A DNA stretch of 64,000 bases, from the NCBI RefSeq assembly GCF_023078275.1, contig NC_062978.1:5284585-5348584 (forward strand), in the 5' to 3' direction. Positions 1 through 10,894 of this stretch are shown in pieces. The notes under the pieces are model-generated. The model did not search any database. It had not been told where the DNA came from and worked only from the letters and a program-made list of their open reading frames with translations. Both the position numbers and the translations under genes were made by a program. Origin of the DNA: Leguminivora glycinivorella. Taxonomy: Eukaryota; Arthropoda; Insecta; Lepidoptera; Tortricidae. Within the stretch, counting starts at the first letter, position 1. Every line of letters starts with the position of its first letter.

Positions 1-167
1 GATCGCCGCTCTGCACCGAGTGCGGGCAGGTCTTTCAGGGCTTCCTCGCACCAGCGATATCTGGGACGCCCACGCTGACGTTTTCCACCCAGGTATCCCA
101 CATATGCTCTTCTCACACCACGATCCTGTCCCATACATAGGTGGCCGAGCCAGCGGAGTCCTGTGAA
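1..167 (-). pseudogene. LINE reverse transcriptase C-terminal fragment
   Basis: Read on the minus strand this edge sequence is open from about 167 down to base 1. It gives the tail typical of insect non-LTR (RTE/Jockey-like) polyproteins: RWLGHL, then a basic GKRQRGRPRYRW segment and EEALKDL. That pattern (RWxGHL ... GRPRxRW ... DL) follows the thumb region of LINE reverse transcriptases. The fragment runs off the left edge, so whether the element is complete cannot be judged. The exact clade is not assignable from about 55 residues. Confidence 0.7.
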
Positions 168-325
168 TTTCCGTTAACTTTAAGAGAAGGTTAGGTGAAT
201 TACAATTAATCTCAAAGAAACTAGCGCCTTCGCTCTTCCTGTTATCGAGTTATTAAAAAATAGATTTAATGGCTCAATAAGTGTAGTACTACGCCTTTAT
301 AATGTCTTAGTATTATTTATTAGGT

Positions 326-580
326 ACTAGCTTTTGCCGCGACTCCGCTCGCGTAAAATTCGAAACTTGCGGAATGCTCCATACAAATTTCCATCCCCTA
401 TTTTAGGGGAGTAGGGGGTAAGAAAGAGACAGAATGTAGCCGATGTCACTCTCCATCCCTTCAACTATCTCCACTTAAAATATCACGTCAATTCGTCGCT
501 TCGTTTCGCCGTGAAAGACGGACAAACAAACAGACACACATACTTTCCCATTTATAATATTAGTATGGAAGTATGGATGA
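326..580 (+). repeat. Dispersed repeat family A (TAATATTAGTATGGA tail)
   Basis: Begins ACTAGCTTTTGCC and ends at a TATAATATTAGTATGGA tail. The middle has the block GTCACTCTCCATCCCTTCAA and the GAAAGACGGACAAAC segment. At least eleven copies or fragments on both strands lie in this window (also 11460, 12341, 14934, 21283, 28971, 46084, 47517, 51722, 58509 and 63706). Copies share the right end and vary on the left, so it behaves like the 3' end of a retroposon (LINE-dependent). It has no coding potential. Confidence 0.8.
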
Positions 581-828
581 CATGTGACGTCAATTACTTG
601 ACACTAACTTGAAACACATTGATTAATTTACCTACCTAATTTATCATGTATGAAAACTATGAAAATATTTTTTTACAATTAAACAAAAAGTGATACCGGG
701 TGGTTCGGTTCGCGATAATGAACCTAACGACGTCGAATTTAACAAAAAACAATAAAAAAAACCACAATGTATTTACAGTCCACATTTTCTGGCCTTACGC
801 CACAGGTTTGGTACGAGGAGTTCTATGT

Positions 829-1494
829 AGTTTTTAACCGTCGCCTCATATCTCTCAAGAAGGACAGTTATCAAGTCGTCTGTATGTTTTTATTTTTTGT
901 TTTTTTTTTTATTTTTTATGTTTGTTCCTCGATATCTCCGTCGTTACTGGACCGATTTTGAAAATTTTTTTTTGATTGAATGTATATGCATACAGATTGG
1001 TCTCATTTTTCTCAGAACCCAGTTCTTATGATGGGATCCTGGAGAAATCGAGGGAACTCCTCGAATCTGAAAGGCATACATATGGTGATTTTTGTGTTTT
1101 TAAAGGAACAGCATGCATTTAGGTACGGAACAGTGACATTGGTGCAGTGGAACTGCTGATGATCGCCAGAACGGAACTCTTCAAATCTGAACGGCACGCT
1201 TATAGTGACTTTGGTATTTTTATAAGAACAGCATGCACTTTCGTCCAGAACAGTGACATTTCGTGCAGTGGAATTGCTGATGATGGTCAGAACCGAACTC
1301 CTCAAATCTGAACGGCACGCTTATAGTGACTTTGGTATTTTTATAAGAACAGCATGCACTTTCGTCCAGAACAGTGACATTTGGTGCAGTGGAACTGCTG
1401 ATGATAGTCAGAACCGAACTCCTCAAATCTGAACGGCACACTCATAGTGACTTTGGTAGTTTTGTAAGAAAAGCATGCATTTAAGTTCAGAACT
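829..1494 (+). mobile_element. Left part of satellite-bearing foldback element (copy A)
   Basis: Starts TTTTTAACCG and contains CTCGATATCTCCGTCGTTAC, followed by about three tandem units of about 121 bp. Repeat landmarks (GCTGATGAT) stand at 1154, 1275 and 1396. The matching inverted end appears at about 4340-4437. A second copy at 53312-54095 has the same left end, tandem units and right end. Copy A is split by later insertions (about 1495-2100 and 2170-4327). No transposase is visible, so it is non-autonomous. Confidence 0.65.
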
Positions 1495-1495
1495 G

Positions 1496-1562
1496 TAGGT
1501 ATCTTGATAATCATAACAATGTGGGTAGACTAAGCTATGTATGAATAAATTAGTTTATGCTC

Positions 1563-1599
<37 letters not shown>

Positions 1600-2077
1600 A
1601 CATGTTTAATAAATAACACTAAGTGCTAGAAAATTCGATCATAAATCATTATTAGGTATGCATGTTGTAACTTAAACAATTGGTAATATATAAATATATT
1701 TTAACATTATGTAACACCAAAGCATGCGGGTGAAAATGTCGAAAATGTTCACAATAATCAGTGGATAAAAAAAAAAGGTAATCAATTTAAATACCTAATT
1801 ATGTTTCTAGTTGATTATGTTATGCATAATACCTAAGTGAAGCAATTATCCTTAAAATTAGATGAAATCAATTATTCGCAATACTTTGTTGCCAAAACAA
1901 TGTACCTACCTAACTATTGTAATTAAAATTAAAAATTTAAGGTGAGATGATGAGTTAAGATGTTTTATCTTGTACAATTTAATTTCTTTTGTAACAGGGG
2001 GGTTGTAGGTATCTTGATAATCATAACAGTGTGGGTAGACTAAGCTATGTATGAATAAATTAGTTTATGCTCGGTAA
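1496..2077 (+). repeat. 70-bp direct repeats flanking an AT-rich insert
   Basis: A segment of about 70 bases (TGTAGGTATCTTGATAATCA ... TTTATGCTCGGTAA) occurs at about 1496-1566 and again at about 2004-2077, with only one or two differences. The first copy runs straight into a pure A tract of more than 30 bases. The second is followed by sequence that returns to the satellite motif (GAACAGTGACATT, 2103). The block therefore sits inside the satellite element. It could be a local duplication or a retroposed insert. Confidence 0.6.
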
Positions 2078-2548
2078 TGGTCGTTTCCATATCTCCTGAC
2101 AAGAACAGTGACATTTATTTAGTTATGTTTGTTAAGCATCCTAAGAATTATAAGCCATCTAATAATTTAGGGCCATTTCTCAAAATTTTGGCACCGACAG
2201 GTGAAAGATTTGTTTTTTTTTTAAATGTCGCATTTTTAAAAAAAATTTTGTAGGGATCGTTTGAATGCGTCTCAAACATTTCAAAAATGTCAAAGGCACC
2301 GATATCAATTAATTATTTTAGAAGTTATGATCGATTAAAATTCAGTTGAACGACACCATGATCAGGTGAAGGATAAATATACACAGGTTATCGACAACAG
2401 CAGCAGGTTAACGACAAATTAGTACAAATTTGTATGACACATTTGACAAGTTAACGACAAGCGTCGCTAACCTGCGTCCGTAGTCGTACCTGTAGTTTGG
2501 TGGTCATTCACCTGATATGGACGACATTCACCTGCCCATCAGCATTAT

Positions 2549-2710
2549 AATAGTTTTTAACCGCCGCCCAAATCTCAAGGAAGGGGGTTCTCAATTCGTC
2601 AGTATTTTTTTTTTTTTATGTTTGTTACTCGATATCTCCGTCGTTACTAGACCGATTTTGAATATTTTTTTTTATTGAATGTATATATTTAGTATTAAAG
2701 AAGAATATAA
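2549..2710 (+). repeat. Terminal fragment of the satellite-bearing element
   Basis: TAGTTTTTAACCGCCGCCCA followed by CTCGATATCTCCGTCGTTAC and a T-rich stretch. It matches the left ends at 829 and 53312 but has no 120-bp units after it. It lies within the 2170-4327 foldback, so it was carried in or inserted later. Confidence 0.6.
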
Positions 2711-3271
2711 TTTCTTTTTATATAAAAAAAATGATTAGTTAAAATAACAAAATTTTAAACAATCAAATAAAAATTGGCCGAACCCTCAAATTGCCGAGGG
2801 TGCTGCTTAATTGGTGTATTTAAAGCTACAAGTGACATACCTCATATTGAAGGCAATATAAGGGCCATTAATATTTTATACCCGACCTTTAAATAAAATT
2901 GTAATATAATAGTTACTCTGAAGTACATATAATGAAGTGACTTCACTTCAAGCAAGCACTTGCTTACTGACATGGTATTTAGACTATAATTAAGATTTCA
3001 TTTTTTAAAGGGGGCAAAAAACAAATGAAAAAATTAAAATATGTAAATAAATCACAGAAGAGTTACTTTTAATTATAAAAATATAAGGATACTCATATTC
3101 TAGATTATGTTTTAATACTCATTATCATTACTTATTGATCCGATTGATCGCCCCTCGTAATGGTTCATCTGGCTTATGACAAGTGATCGACGTGTCGGTT
3201 TCCTGTCACTGAGTCGTTCACCTGGCTTTATCGCACAGGTGAAGGACACACACCGCAAAAAAGCAACAATT

Positions 3272-3412
3272 CTTCTATGTATATAAGTATTTATATATTA
3301 TATATATCGTTGTCTGAGTACCCACAACACGAGCCTTCTTGAGCTTATCGTGGGCCTCAGTCAATCTGTGTAAGAATGTCCTTATAATATTATAATATTT
3401 ATTTAATCCTTT
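3272..3412 (+). repeat. SINE tail fragment (SINE family 1)
   Basis: TATGTATATAAGTATTTATA, then CGTTGTCTGAGTACCCACAA, AGCCTTCTTGAGCTTATCGT and CAGTCAATCTGTGTAAGAAT. This equals the 3' half of the full tRNA-derived SINE at 14781-15209. The tRNA-like head is absent. Confidence 0.7.
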
Positions 3413-4339
3413 GAGAAATGCAGCCTAAACCGATAAAACAGTAATACTTTTCTCATTTAACGCACAAAACAAATATTGAAGGTGTAAAAAAGTATTATTA
3501 CGATTGGTAAATTTATCATTATTGTCGTCACCCTGTCCCAAAATGTCGTTCACTTGCCTATTTTAGCCAGGTGAACGATGCACAGGTGACCGACAAAATG
3601 CCAGTTATTTCGCCAAAATTCAAAAAGTATTTGCCGAACGAACTAAATATTTAGGTGCCTAAAAATTAAGCAACAAAATACGAAACATATGTTACAGTTA
3701 ATGCAGTATCTCAAACAATAACCAAATTACGATTGACAGAATAACGACTACTTACCCGTTACAAACTCCCGTTCGAGGTAATTAAAATTTTCTATTTTAT
3801 AATCAAGGCGTAGTGAGCACGTGCCGTTGCTTGCAGGTGGTGGCCGATACTGGCGGCTTCGATTCATGCGGGGTGGGGCGGCAGAGGTGGAGTAGGGATC
3901 GCACAGTGCTTGCGAGTTTGTCTCGACAGGTCAACGACAAAAACGGCCGTGGACAAACTTTAAAGCCAAATAACTTGGAACATAAGTGTAATATTATTAT
4001 CAGATAGTCTAGTTTTAGAAGTTAAGGATATATGCAAATAAAATACAGCAATAAAGGTAAGTAAAGTTAATAATTTGTGTACTTTTAACAACTCGAAACA
4101 TGAGTACTCCGCGTTGGGACACGGAAGGTGAACGACAAAACTTAGTTACAATTATTATTTATTTCATTAATATAAAATAAATCGATTTCAAAGCATCAGG
4201 CCTCTATGTAAAAACTGTCTTTTAATATGTATTGATAATTTATTTATGAAGATATTGTATACTAAAAAAAAAAGTTCTAACATAAACGTACTGACAGGTG
4301 GGGGTGGCAAAATTTTGAGAAATGACCAGCATTAAAAGC

Positions 4340-4437
4340 AGTTTTAAAAAATACTTACACATTTCTACATAATCCAACATTCGCAAGTAGCTTTCACCAG
4401 AACCCGAAAGGCGACGGTTTTTTTTTCTTAAAAATTA
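4340..4437 (+). repeat. Right end of satellite-bearing element (copy A)
   Basis: ACATAATCCAACATT ... CACCAGAACCC ... GCGACGGTTTTTTTTT, almost the same as the right end of the intact copy at about 54025-54095. It is the inverted counterpart of the TTTTTAACCG left end. Confidence 0.6.
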
Positions 4438-4619
4438 TCTAGTTATATACTCACAGATCCACCAGCACTACTTGCCAACAATTTGGCTTCAACTAATCAT
4501 GATCGTAAGAATCATAACATCAGCTGCGCTAATGGCTCGTCACAATCATGGCGATGGCTGGATCATCAATCACGGACCCAGGTGCAGCGCCTCCCACCCT
4601 TCACCCCCCCTCCGATACT

Positions 4620-4800
4620 TGTAAAGGACTAGTTACGTAGCCAAAATGCACAGACGCTCACTATAATATCTGTTTCGTTATCTATCTCTATCGCTCTTGC
4701 GTATTGGCGCGACAGAGCCAGACTGCATTTCTGTCGGCGTCCGGCGTCGACGATTGCCATTCGGCTACGCCGTCGGCTGGTTACGTAGCTAAAATGCACG
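4620..4800 (+). repeat. Dispersed repeat, ATTGGCGCGACAGAG type
   Basis: The block CTATCGCTCTTGCGTATTGG CGCGACAGAGCCAGA resembles one at 9065-9140. It is duplicated locally as well: GTTACGTAGCCAAAATGCAC at about 4632 and GTTACGTAGCTAAAATGCAC at about 4780. No gene is visible in it. Confidence 0.45.
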
Positions 4801-5676
4801 CTTACGATAATATCGTATTCCTTGCGAACTATAGACGGTCAACCAAATTTTTTCACAAAATGTCAAAAAAATTGCGCATAATTCAAATTTTCAATCGGGA
4901 TTAAACCTTTGCCTTGCCCCTACATTTTCAATCAGTTTTTATAGTTGGGGAGTTTATTGAAAAACCTTAAATTTTTTGACCAAAGCATGAAACTTGGCAC
5001 AGTTGTTCCTTATATCAAAATAAGCCGATTAAGATCGGGAGCCTTCGGGAGCCTCCCCCCTGGGGCCCGGGAGGGGGTCAAAGTACCGCTTCACCCGGCT
5101 TGGTTTGAAAAATTCTAACTTACCCCGTTTAGTTAATAGGTCATGTTTGGTATCGTTTTCGAGTAAATCAATAACGTAGAATTCGTTTTCAGTACTAAAA
5201 TTATAATTTAATGGTAAGTAAAATAAAAAAAAATTAAAAAATTTGAAATTTTCATCCATGATTTACAAATTCAAGTCATCATAAATGACAAACTGTTTGC
5301 TTTTTCTATAAATAAAAAATATAATATGAAAGCCTATTTAATATAGATTATAAAAAATATAACTTTTATCCACCTTCACAAACGTTAAGTTCCACAAAAA
5401 AATTACATTAAGACGCGCGGCGTCGGGACGCCGCGAGCGTAAATTTAAAATACCTCTATTTTAAAAACTCTATTAGACCCGGTTTAGCTATTAGGTCATG
5501 TTTGATATAGTTTTCGAGTAAATTAATAACAAAGAATTTATTTTTGGTACTAAAATTATAATTTAATGGTAAATAAATTAAAAAAAAAATTCATCTATAA
5601 TTTGCAAATTCAAGTCAACAAAAATGTCAACCGTTTGCTTTTTCTTTAAATAAAAAATATGATGTAAAAGCCTATG

Positions 5677-6146
5677 CGTATGTCACCAAACACCCAGACA
5701 AGTTTGGTGGAAACTTCCTTCACGAAATGCTTGGTGTCTGATGACCATGGTCCAAATATTTCAAATGCAATTGCCGCAAATATGTAGTTGTTTTTAAAAA
5801 ATGCATATTTGCGCGTTTAAACTGGGCGTTTTGCAGCAGCAGTCCTTGGTTTCTGGGCCGAGCGTTAGACGTTGGACGGAGCCAAGGTATCCACACAGGT
5901 CACGCCCCACGCCAAGGGTCGTCCCAGAAACCAAGGCAAAAGCGAGCAACCATCAGGCCGCTTTCCGTCTGCTGCTGACAAGCCGACAGGTTCGAGGGTT
6001 GTCGGTATGTTCGCTGTGCCGAGAGCCTTGCGGATTAAATCGTTAAGTGCAGTGTGTCACAAAATTCGGCCAGCAATAGACTGGCAGTGGAGTCCGTGGT
6101 GTCCTAATGCGTCGGCAGCAAGGGTGTGGTTGGCATGTCTTTAGCC
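5677..6146 (-). pseudogene. Relic of RLE-type non-LTR retroelement, C-terminal part
   Basis: Minus-strand translation aligns along its whole length with residues of about 787-930 of the intact protein at 41808-44723. In order it shows ALGHHGLHC (CCHC end), ALNDLIRKAL, LEPVG, DGKRPDG, PWFLGRPLAW, TCVDT, and later FEIFGPWSSDTK and STKLV. It is dead: it carries in-frame stops and small indels. The aspartate of the WDATC motif reads as glycine here. Its ends coincide with the inner ends of the foldback arms, so it was either captured by the element or inserted exactly at the loop. Confidence 0.8.
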
Positions 6147-6174
6147 CCAGTCTTAGACAAATGGCAGTATATGA

Positions 6175-6870
6175 TGAAGTAAGGCAGCCTCGGAAGGAGG
6201 TATGTTCTCCAAGTCTCGATCTTTTTTAGTAAAGAGGTTCTTCCGGCACTCATTCACTGTTGCGTAAGGACCCTTGATCTGAAACAATATGTGCATTGTC
6301 ATTTTATTTAAACAGATTCTGCAACTATCAAATTACAACATTTTGGTGGATCACCTTCACTATTACACATTTACCTATCATACAAAATAATTACAAACTT
6401 TAGTAGAATCTGATTAGCCTATCTATGATATTGCTCCATCTCGTAATAGTTTGAAGCCTTGGGTGGCCATGTTTCTCCCTTGTTGATCGTTTCAAGCTGC
6501 GTTTATCGTACCTATCCCATACTATGTCTAATCTAGAAACGTTTTCTTTTGGCTTTGAAGCTTAGCCAGGCCACTCAAGGTGTCAAACTATTACAAGATG
6601 GAGCAATATCAGAGGCAAATCAGATTCTACTAAAGTTTGTAATAATTTTCTATGGTACGTAACGTAATTGGGTAAAACTGAAGGTTACGTGATCCACCAA
6701 AAAGTTGTAATTTGATAGTTGTAGACTCTAAAATGATAATGCACATATTGTTTCAGACCAAGTCGTTGCGCAACGGTGAATGAGTGGTCGAAGTACCTAC
6801 CTCTTTAGGCTTTAGGTACCAGAAAAGATCGACAATTGGAGAACATACCTCCTTCAGAGGCTGCCTTGGA
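6175..6870. repeat. Long hairpin inside the foldback loop
   Basis: About 350-bp arms face each other. GGAGGTATGTTCTCCAA at 6198 is matched by its complement at 6838. CTGAAACAATATGTGCATTG at 6279 and the GATGGAGCAATATCAGAGG/GATATTGCTCCATC pair also match. The turn lies near 6490-6545. It resembles an independent foldback or an inverted duplication. Confidence 0.7.
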
Positions 6871-6897
6871 TCAGCATATACTGCGCACAGTGTACCA

Positions 6898-7014
6898 GGG
6901 GCCCATTTCTCGAAGCTACAAGTTACAATTTTCAACTGGTTGTCAATGTCTAATATGACAAGTTGGAAAGAGACTTCCGCTTGTAACTTGTAACTTTCAG
7001 TTTTGAGAAATGGG
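6898..7014. mobile_element. Small inverted-repeat element (MITE)
   Basis: Ends GGGCCCATTTCTCGAA and TTTTGAGAAATGGG are inverted repeats. The subterminal GCTACAAGTTAC / GTAACTTGTAAC pair extends the pairing. The ends resemble those of the 2170-4327 element, suggesting one transposase family. Confidence 0.65.
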
Positions 7015-7059
7015 ACTCAGGGCGTTCTTGTTTGGAGTCAGGCGTTGGTGCCACACCAA

Positions 7060-7278
7060 AATTTGCCAAGTCCGTCTTCTTGGGGATGGAAGGAAGAAGG
7101 AGACGAATGGGTACCACACTGGTCAGACAACACTGAAGTGGCCAGTATATGCTTAGAAGTTACAAGATGTAAATGTAAATCAGGTTGCAAAAACCGATGC
7201 AACTGCATAAAGAGGGTAGAGCCTTCTTTATGCAGTTCCATATGTACCCAGCTATGTTTCTGTGAAGGGAATGTATAG
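7060..7278 (+). pseudogene. Cys-rich (CXC-like) C-terminal fragment of unidentified TE ORF
   Basis: The + strand frame reads LPSPSSWGW, then WVPHWSDN, then a run of cysteines (C-K-C-K-S-G-C, RCNC, CSSICTQLCFC) and a stop at 7276. The pattern of Pro-rich lead, GWGW-like tryptophans, P-W-T/S and CxCxxxC repeats is a tail seen on several uncharacterised transposon-encoded proteins of insects and cnidarians. A related tail occurs twice at 16691-16856 and 18073-18238. No upstream coding region belongs to it, so it is a fragment. Function is unknown; by pattern it may bind metal or nucleic acid. Confidence 0.5.
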
Positions 7279-8764
7279 TATGAGTATGAGTAATCTGTCA
7301 ATTAGGACACCACAGACTAAACTATAAGTGCTAACTTTTCAGTGTTGGATACTCTATGGCAGTTCCGACTCAATTATAATAAGCTCATTATAATTGACTT
7401 TAGTTAACTATAATAATTTCAAAAATAGAACTTCATACAATTTCTATACTAATTTGCGATACCTAGCAAATTTTCCTGCATCTGAAACACATTTTTTTTA
7501 TCTGTCGCGTTATCGGCCAATCAGAGACGGTTATTACAAACAATAGGTTGCTAGGTAATTCGATGTTGATACAACGGTGAACGACTCTATTGACATTAAT
7601 TTTAACTTGCATGAATGGTGATACATATTTCCATCCATTGATGATGAAGATGATGACTCGTAGAAAAAGTATTGTATACAATAGTGATATAATTAAGCTT
7701 TTCACTCTCGTACCGTACTACACATGGTACTCGACTGAAAAGTTTTGTATTATATCACGATTGTATAAAATACTATTATATAAATTTCTTTCAGGATTCA
7801 CTACAATGAATAAATAACAGGTACAGTCGGTCTTTAGATCGTGTGGTCCGACCCGAGTGTTGCCGTTGTCGACACCAGAGTCAATAATAATGAATCTTTT
7901 TCTATTTATGCATTAACACACCTCTGACACTGGCGATCAAATATATGAAAGAGGCGCGTTCCCCGCACACAGTCTAAGCTCGCGTAGGTGAACGCGTACT
8001 ATCCTTTGTGAATAGGCTTTAATATCATATTTTTATATTTATAGAAAAAGCAAACCGTTTGACATTTATCGTGACTTGAATTTGCAACTCACAGAAAATT
8101 AATTTTTTTTTTAAATCACATTTAACATTAAATGGTCATTTTAGTACCAAAACTAAATTCTACGTTATTAATTTAATCGAAAACGATACTAAACATGACC
8201 TAATAGCTAAACGGGTTCTAATAGAGTTTTTAAAAATAAAGGTATTTTAAAATTACGCTCGCGGCGTCCCGACGCCGCGCGGCTTAAAGTTTTTTTTATG
8301 AAACTTAACGTTAGTAAAGGTGGGTAAAAGTTATATTATTCATAATCTATATTAAATAGGCTTTCATATCATATTTTTCATTTGTAGAAAAAGCAAACAG
8401 TTTGACATTTATGATGACTTTAATTTGTAAATCATAGATGAAAATTTCAAACTTTTAATTTTTTTTTATTTTATTTACCATTAAATTATAATTTTAGTAC
8501 CAAAAATGAATTCTACGTTATTGATTTACTCGAAAACGATACCAAACATGACCTATGAACTAAACGGGCTATGTTAGAATTTTTCAAAGCAAGCCGGGTG
8601 AAGCGGTACTTTGACCCCCCCTCCCGAGCCCCAGGGGGGAGGCTCCCGAAGGCTCCCGATCTTAATCGGCTTATTTTGATATAAGGAACAACTGTGCCAA
8701 GTTTCATGCTTTGGTCAAGAAAAAAAAGGTTTGGCCTCTTTTTGTCGATAAACGTCCCCACTAT

Positions 8765-9973
8765 TAAGTGTTATGGCTCGTTCATGATTCCACCAACGAG
8801 TTTTATGGCCGGTGATACCTACATTTTTCAAACTTGTCTTTTTTTAGTGCCAAGATTTAGTTGAGGGGCATTCCACGAGAAAGTGGCTTGCGACATGCTT
8901 TTGCCTTGTATGGCAGCATTTCAATCAAATCCGTGAAGCACAAAATACTGCCAATTCGTTAACCGGTTGACAGACAGGTCTGTACAATTTCGCTTTCTTG
9001 GCGTCTTCAGAATTATTAGAAGAATTGCATGTCGTAAGCGACATTCTCGTGAAATGCCCCTTGGCCGTCTATACCTATCGCTCTTCTGTATTGGCGCGAC
9101 AGAGACAGAATGCGTTTCGAGCGGCGGCTCGGGTCAACGATTGTCATTTTGGTTAGGCCGGGCCCGCTGGACATGTTCACATGTAAAGTCGAAAAGTTAA
9201 CTATATAAGTTGAGTTTTCAAGGGTTTTGATGATGGATTGCGTCGATGACGGTATGTAATGCATCGGAAATTTTTGTTTATTTTTTAATATAAGGGTCTG
9301 TTAAAAGATTTAAAATTTATTTTTAACACTTAAATTAAAATTTGATAAAATAAATATTATGAACTAGGCCATTAAAAAAAAAATCTAAATCTAAAGAGAC
9401 ATAGTGCCCAAGATGCTGGCAGCATATCCTCGCTGAATCGCAATGCAAGGGTTTGTTTAGTTTATATGGAATAATACATATAAATGTTTAACCGGAACAA
9501 TTTATGAGTTGGCTGTGTACGAGTTAAAATTTGTTAAATTTATATTTGACTCCTCATGTATCAAATATTTCGTTTTGAAAAGGTGTATTTTTTTGAGTTA
9601 AAAATGTCATTTGAATTTGAATAAAAGTGACCTTTCACACTGGCATCTGCCACTCACATCTTAACTTAGAACATTCTTTATTTATTATGATTACATCAGT
9701 ACTATTAAATATAAGTATTAAATAAGAAAAAACCAAAAAAAATGTAGCCATCTTTGATCGTGACTAGTAAGCACCAAGTACTTAACAAGTCAATTTCTCA
9801 AGCCTGCAAAACCATCTTGAAGAAAATACAAGTGAGTTCGTCTCCAACCGCGTTCCTTAATTAAAAACAGTGCAGCGGCATGTGGCCGAGGGGGGGAAGG
9901 GAGGGGGATAGAAGGGGAAGGGGGAGCAAATCAAATTATCGCGACTGGGGCACGCACGGCACGCCATAACCGG
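8765..9973. other. Gene-free stretch upstream of tandem array
   Basis: It has one copy of the ATTGGCGCGACAGAG repeat (9065-9140) and a G-rich tract at 9885-9930 (GGGGGGAAGGGAGGGGGATA). No exon, RNA gene or other recognisable element was seen. Confidence 0.5.
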
Positions 9974-10103
9974 CGCATTATCAAATTAGATCGCGGGGCG
10001 CAACTATGCACGAGTTTTTTTTTTAATTGTTATGTTGGGGGCAAGGTCAAGGATTAATCATATGCCAATTGTTGTTTGGAGTGTTCGGACCATTGATAGT
10101 TTT

Positions 10104-10300
10104 TAGGGTTCCGTAGTCAACTAGGAACCCTCATAGTTTCGCCATGTCTGTCTGTCCGTCGGTCCGTCCGCGGATAATCTCAGTGACCCTTAGCACTAGA
10201 AAGCTGAAATTTGGCACCAATATGTATATCAATCACGCCGACAAAGTGGTAAAATAAAAAAATTGAAAAAATGTTTAATTAGGGTACCCATTAACAACTG
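10104..10300 (+). repeat. GGTTCCG-type dispersed repeat, partial
   Basis: AGGGTTCCGTAGTCAACTAG then GGAACCCTCATAG and CTGTCTGTCCGTCGGTCCGT. This is the left part of a repeat class whose right end reads GAGTCCGACTCGCACTTGGC (63655-63705). A near full-length relative is at 58599-59520. Confidence 0.6.
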
Positions 10301-10681
10301 TTTTTGAAACGATGGAGCTGCCACGTCAAAAAGACAAAAGCTCCTAAATAAATAAGGATATTTAAATAAATCTTCAAGATTATTTAGGTAGGTGCCTACC
10401 TAATCCTTTTTAGAAGAAATATTGCCTTTAGGCGTAGAAATTTGGCGGAGAAAAACTATGCACGAGTTTTTTTTTATAATTGTTATGTTTGGGGCAAGGT
10501 CAAGGAATCTTGATGTTTGGATAAATTATTAAAAAAAAAGTAGCCAAGAAAGTTTTAATGAGCAAAATTGATTACACACTTGATGGTGAAAATGTGAATT
10601 ATGCATTACATTAATGGCGCTGTGACGCATTATCAAATTAGATAGATTAAATTTGCTGTGAGTACACATGTTAAGTATAAC

Positions 10682-10812
10682 ATAGCAAAAAGGAGTGTAC
10701 ACGTTCTAATGGGTTGGCAACGCGCACGTGACACTCCTTGAGTTGCAGACGTCCAGGTGACGGTGACGTCTTTCCATCAGGCGGGCCGTATGCTTGTTTG
10801 CCACCGAAGTAG
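10682..10812 (-). repeat. Fragment of the GGCAAACAAGC-type repeat
   Basis: Inverted relative to 33120-33585 and 62700-63165. It holds GGAGTGTACACGTTCTAATG, then GGCAACGCGCACGTGACACT, then CATCAGGCGGGCCGTATGCT and TTTGCCACC. Only the 5' quarter of the repeat is present. Confidence 0.65.
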
Positions 10813-10894
10813 TAGGTATAGAGAAAAAAATTGCGGGGCGCAAATATATATATCGTGCATAAGCGCACGAGTTTGTTTTTGTCACGATAATTAT

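Larger units (their letters stand above)
2170..4327. mobile_element. 2.16-kb foldback element with CAGGTGAACGACA motifs
   Basis: Terminal inverted repeats read GGGCCATTTCTCAAAATTTT on the left and its near-complement on the right (CAAAATTTTGAGAAATGACC). Both are followed inward by ACAGGTG. The interior has about a dozen variants of AGGTGAACGACA in both orientations, for example near 2364, 2383, 2403, 2446, 2505, 3220, 3235, 3543, 3571, 3587, 3927 and 4127. No transposase ORF is present. A small element at 6898-7014 has a similar end (GGGCCCATTTCTCGAA). Confidence 0.7.
4942..8764. mobile_element. 3.8-kb foldback element with captured sequences
   Basis: Two arms of about 735-750 bp (4942-5676 and 8012-8764) are inverted copies. 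Shared landmarks are GACCAAAGCATGAAACTTGG, a C/G-rich block at 5041-5090 and its complement at 8615-8660, and AAAAACGATAC-type stretches. Each arm has two tandem subunits of about 330 bp (repeated TTTGCTTTTTCTATAAATA). The loop holds a retroelement C-terminal relic (5677-6146), a smaller hairpin (6175-6870), a small inverted-repeat element (6898-7014) and a Cys-rich coding tail (7060-7278). No transposase is recognised. Confidence 0.75.

Noticed and set aside
1012..1441. Open minus-strand frames of 73-97 codons
   Set aside because: They are the 120-121 bp satellite units read through. The same repeated peptide appears in the unrelated copy at 53487-53796, and 121-bp units break the frame.
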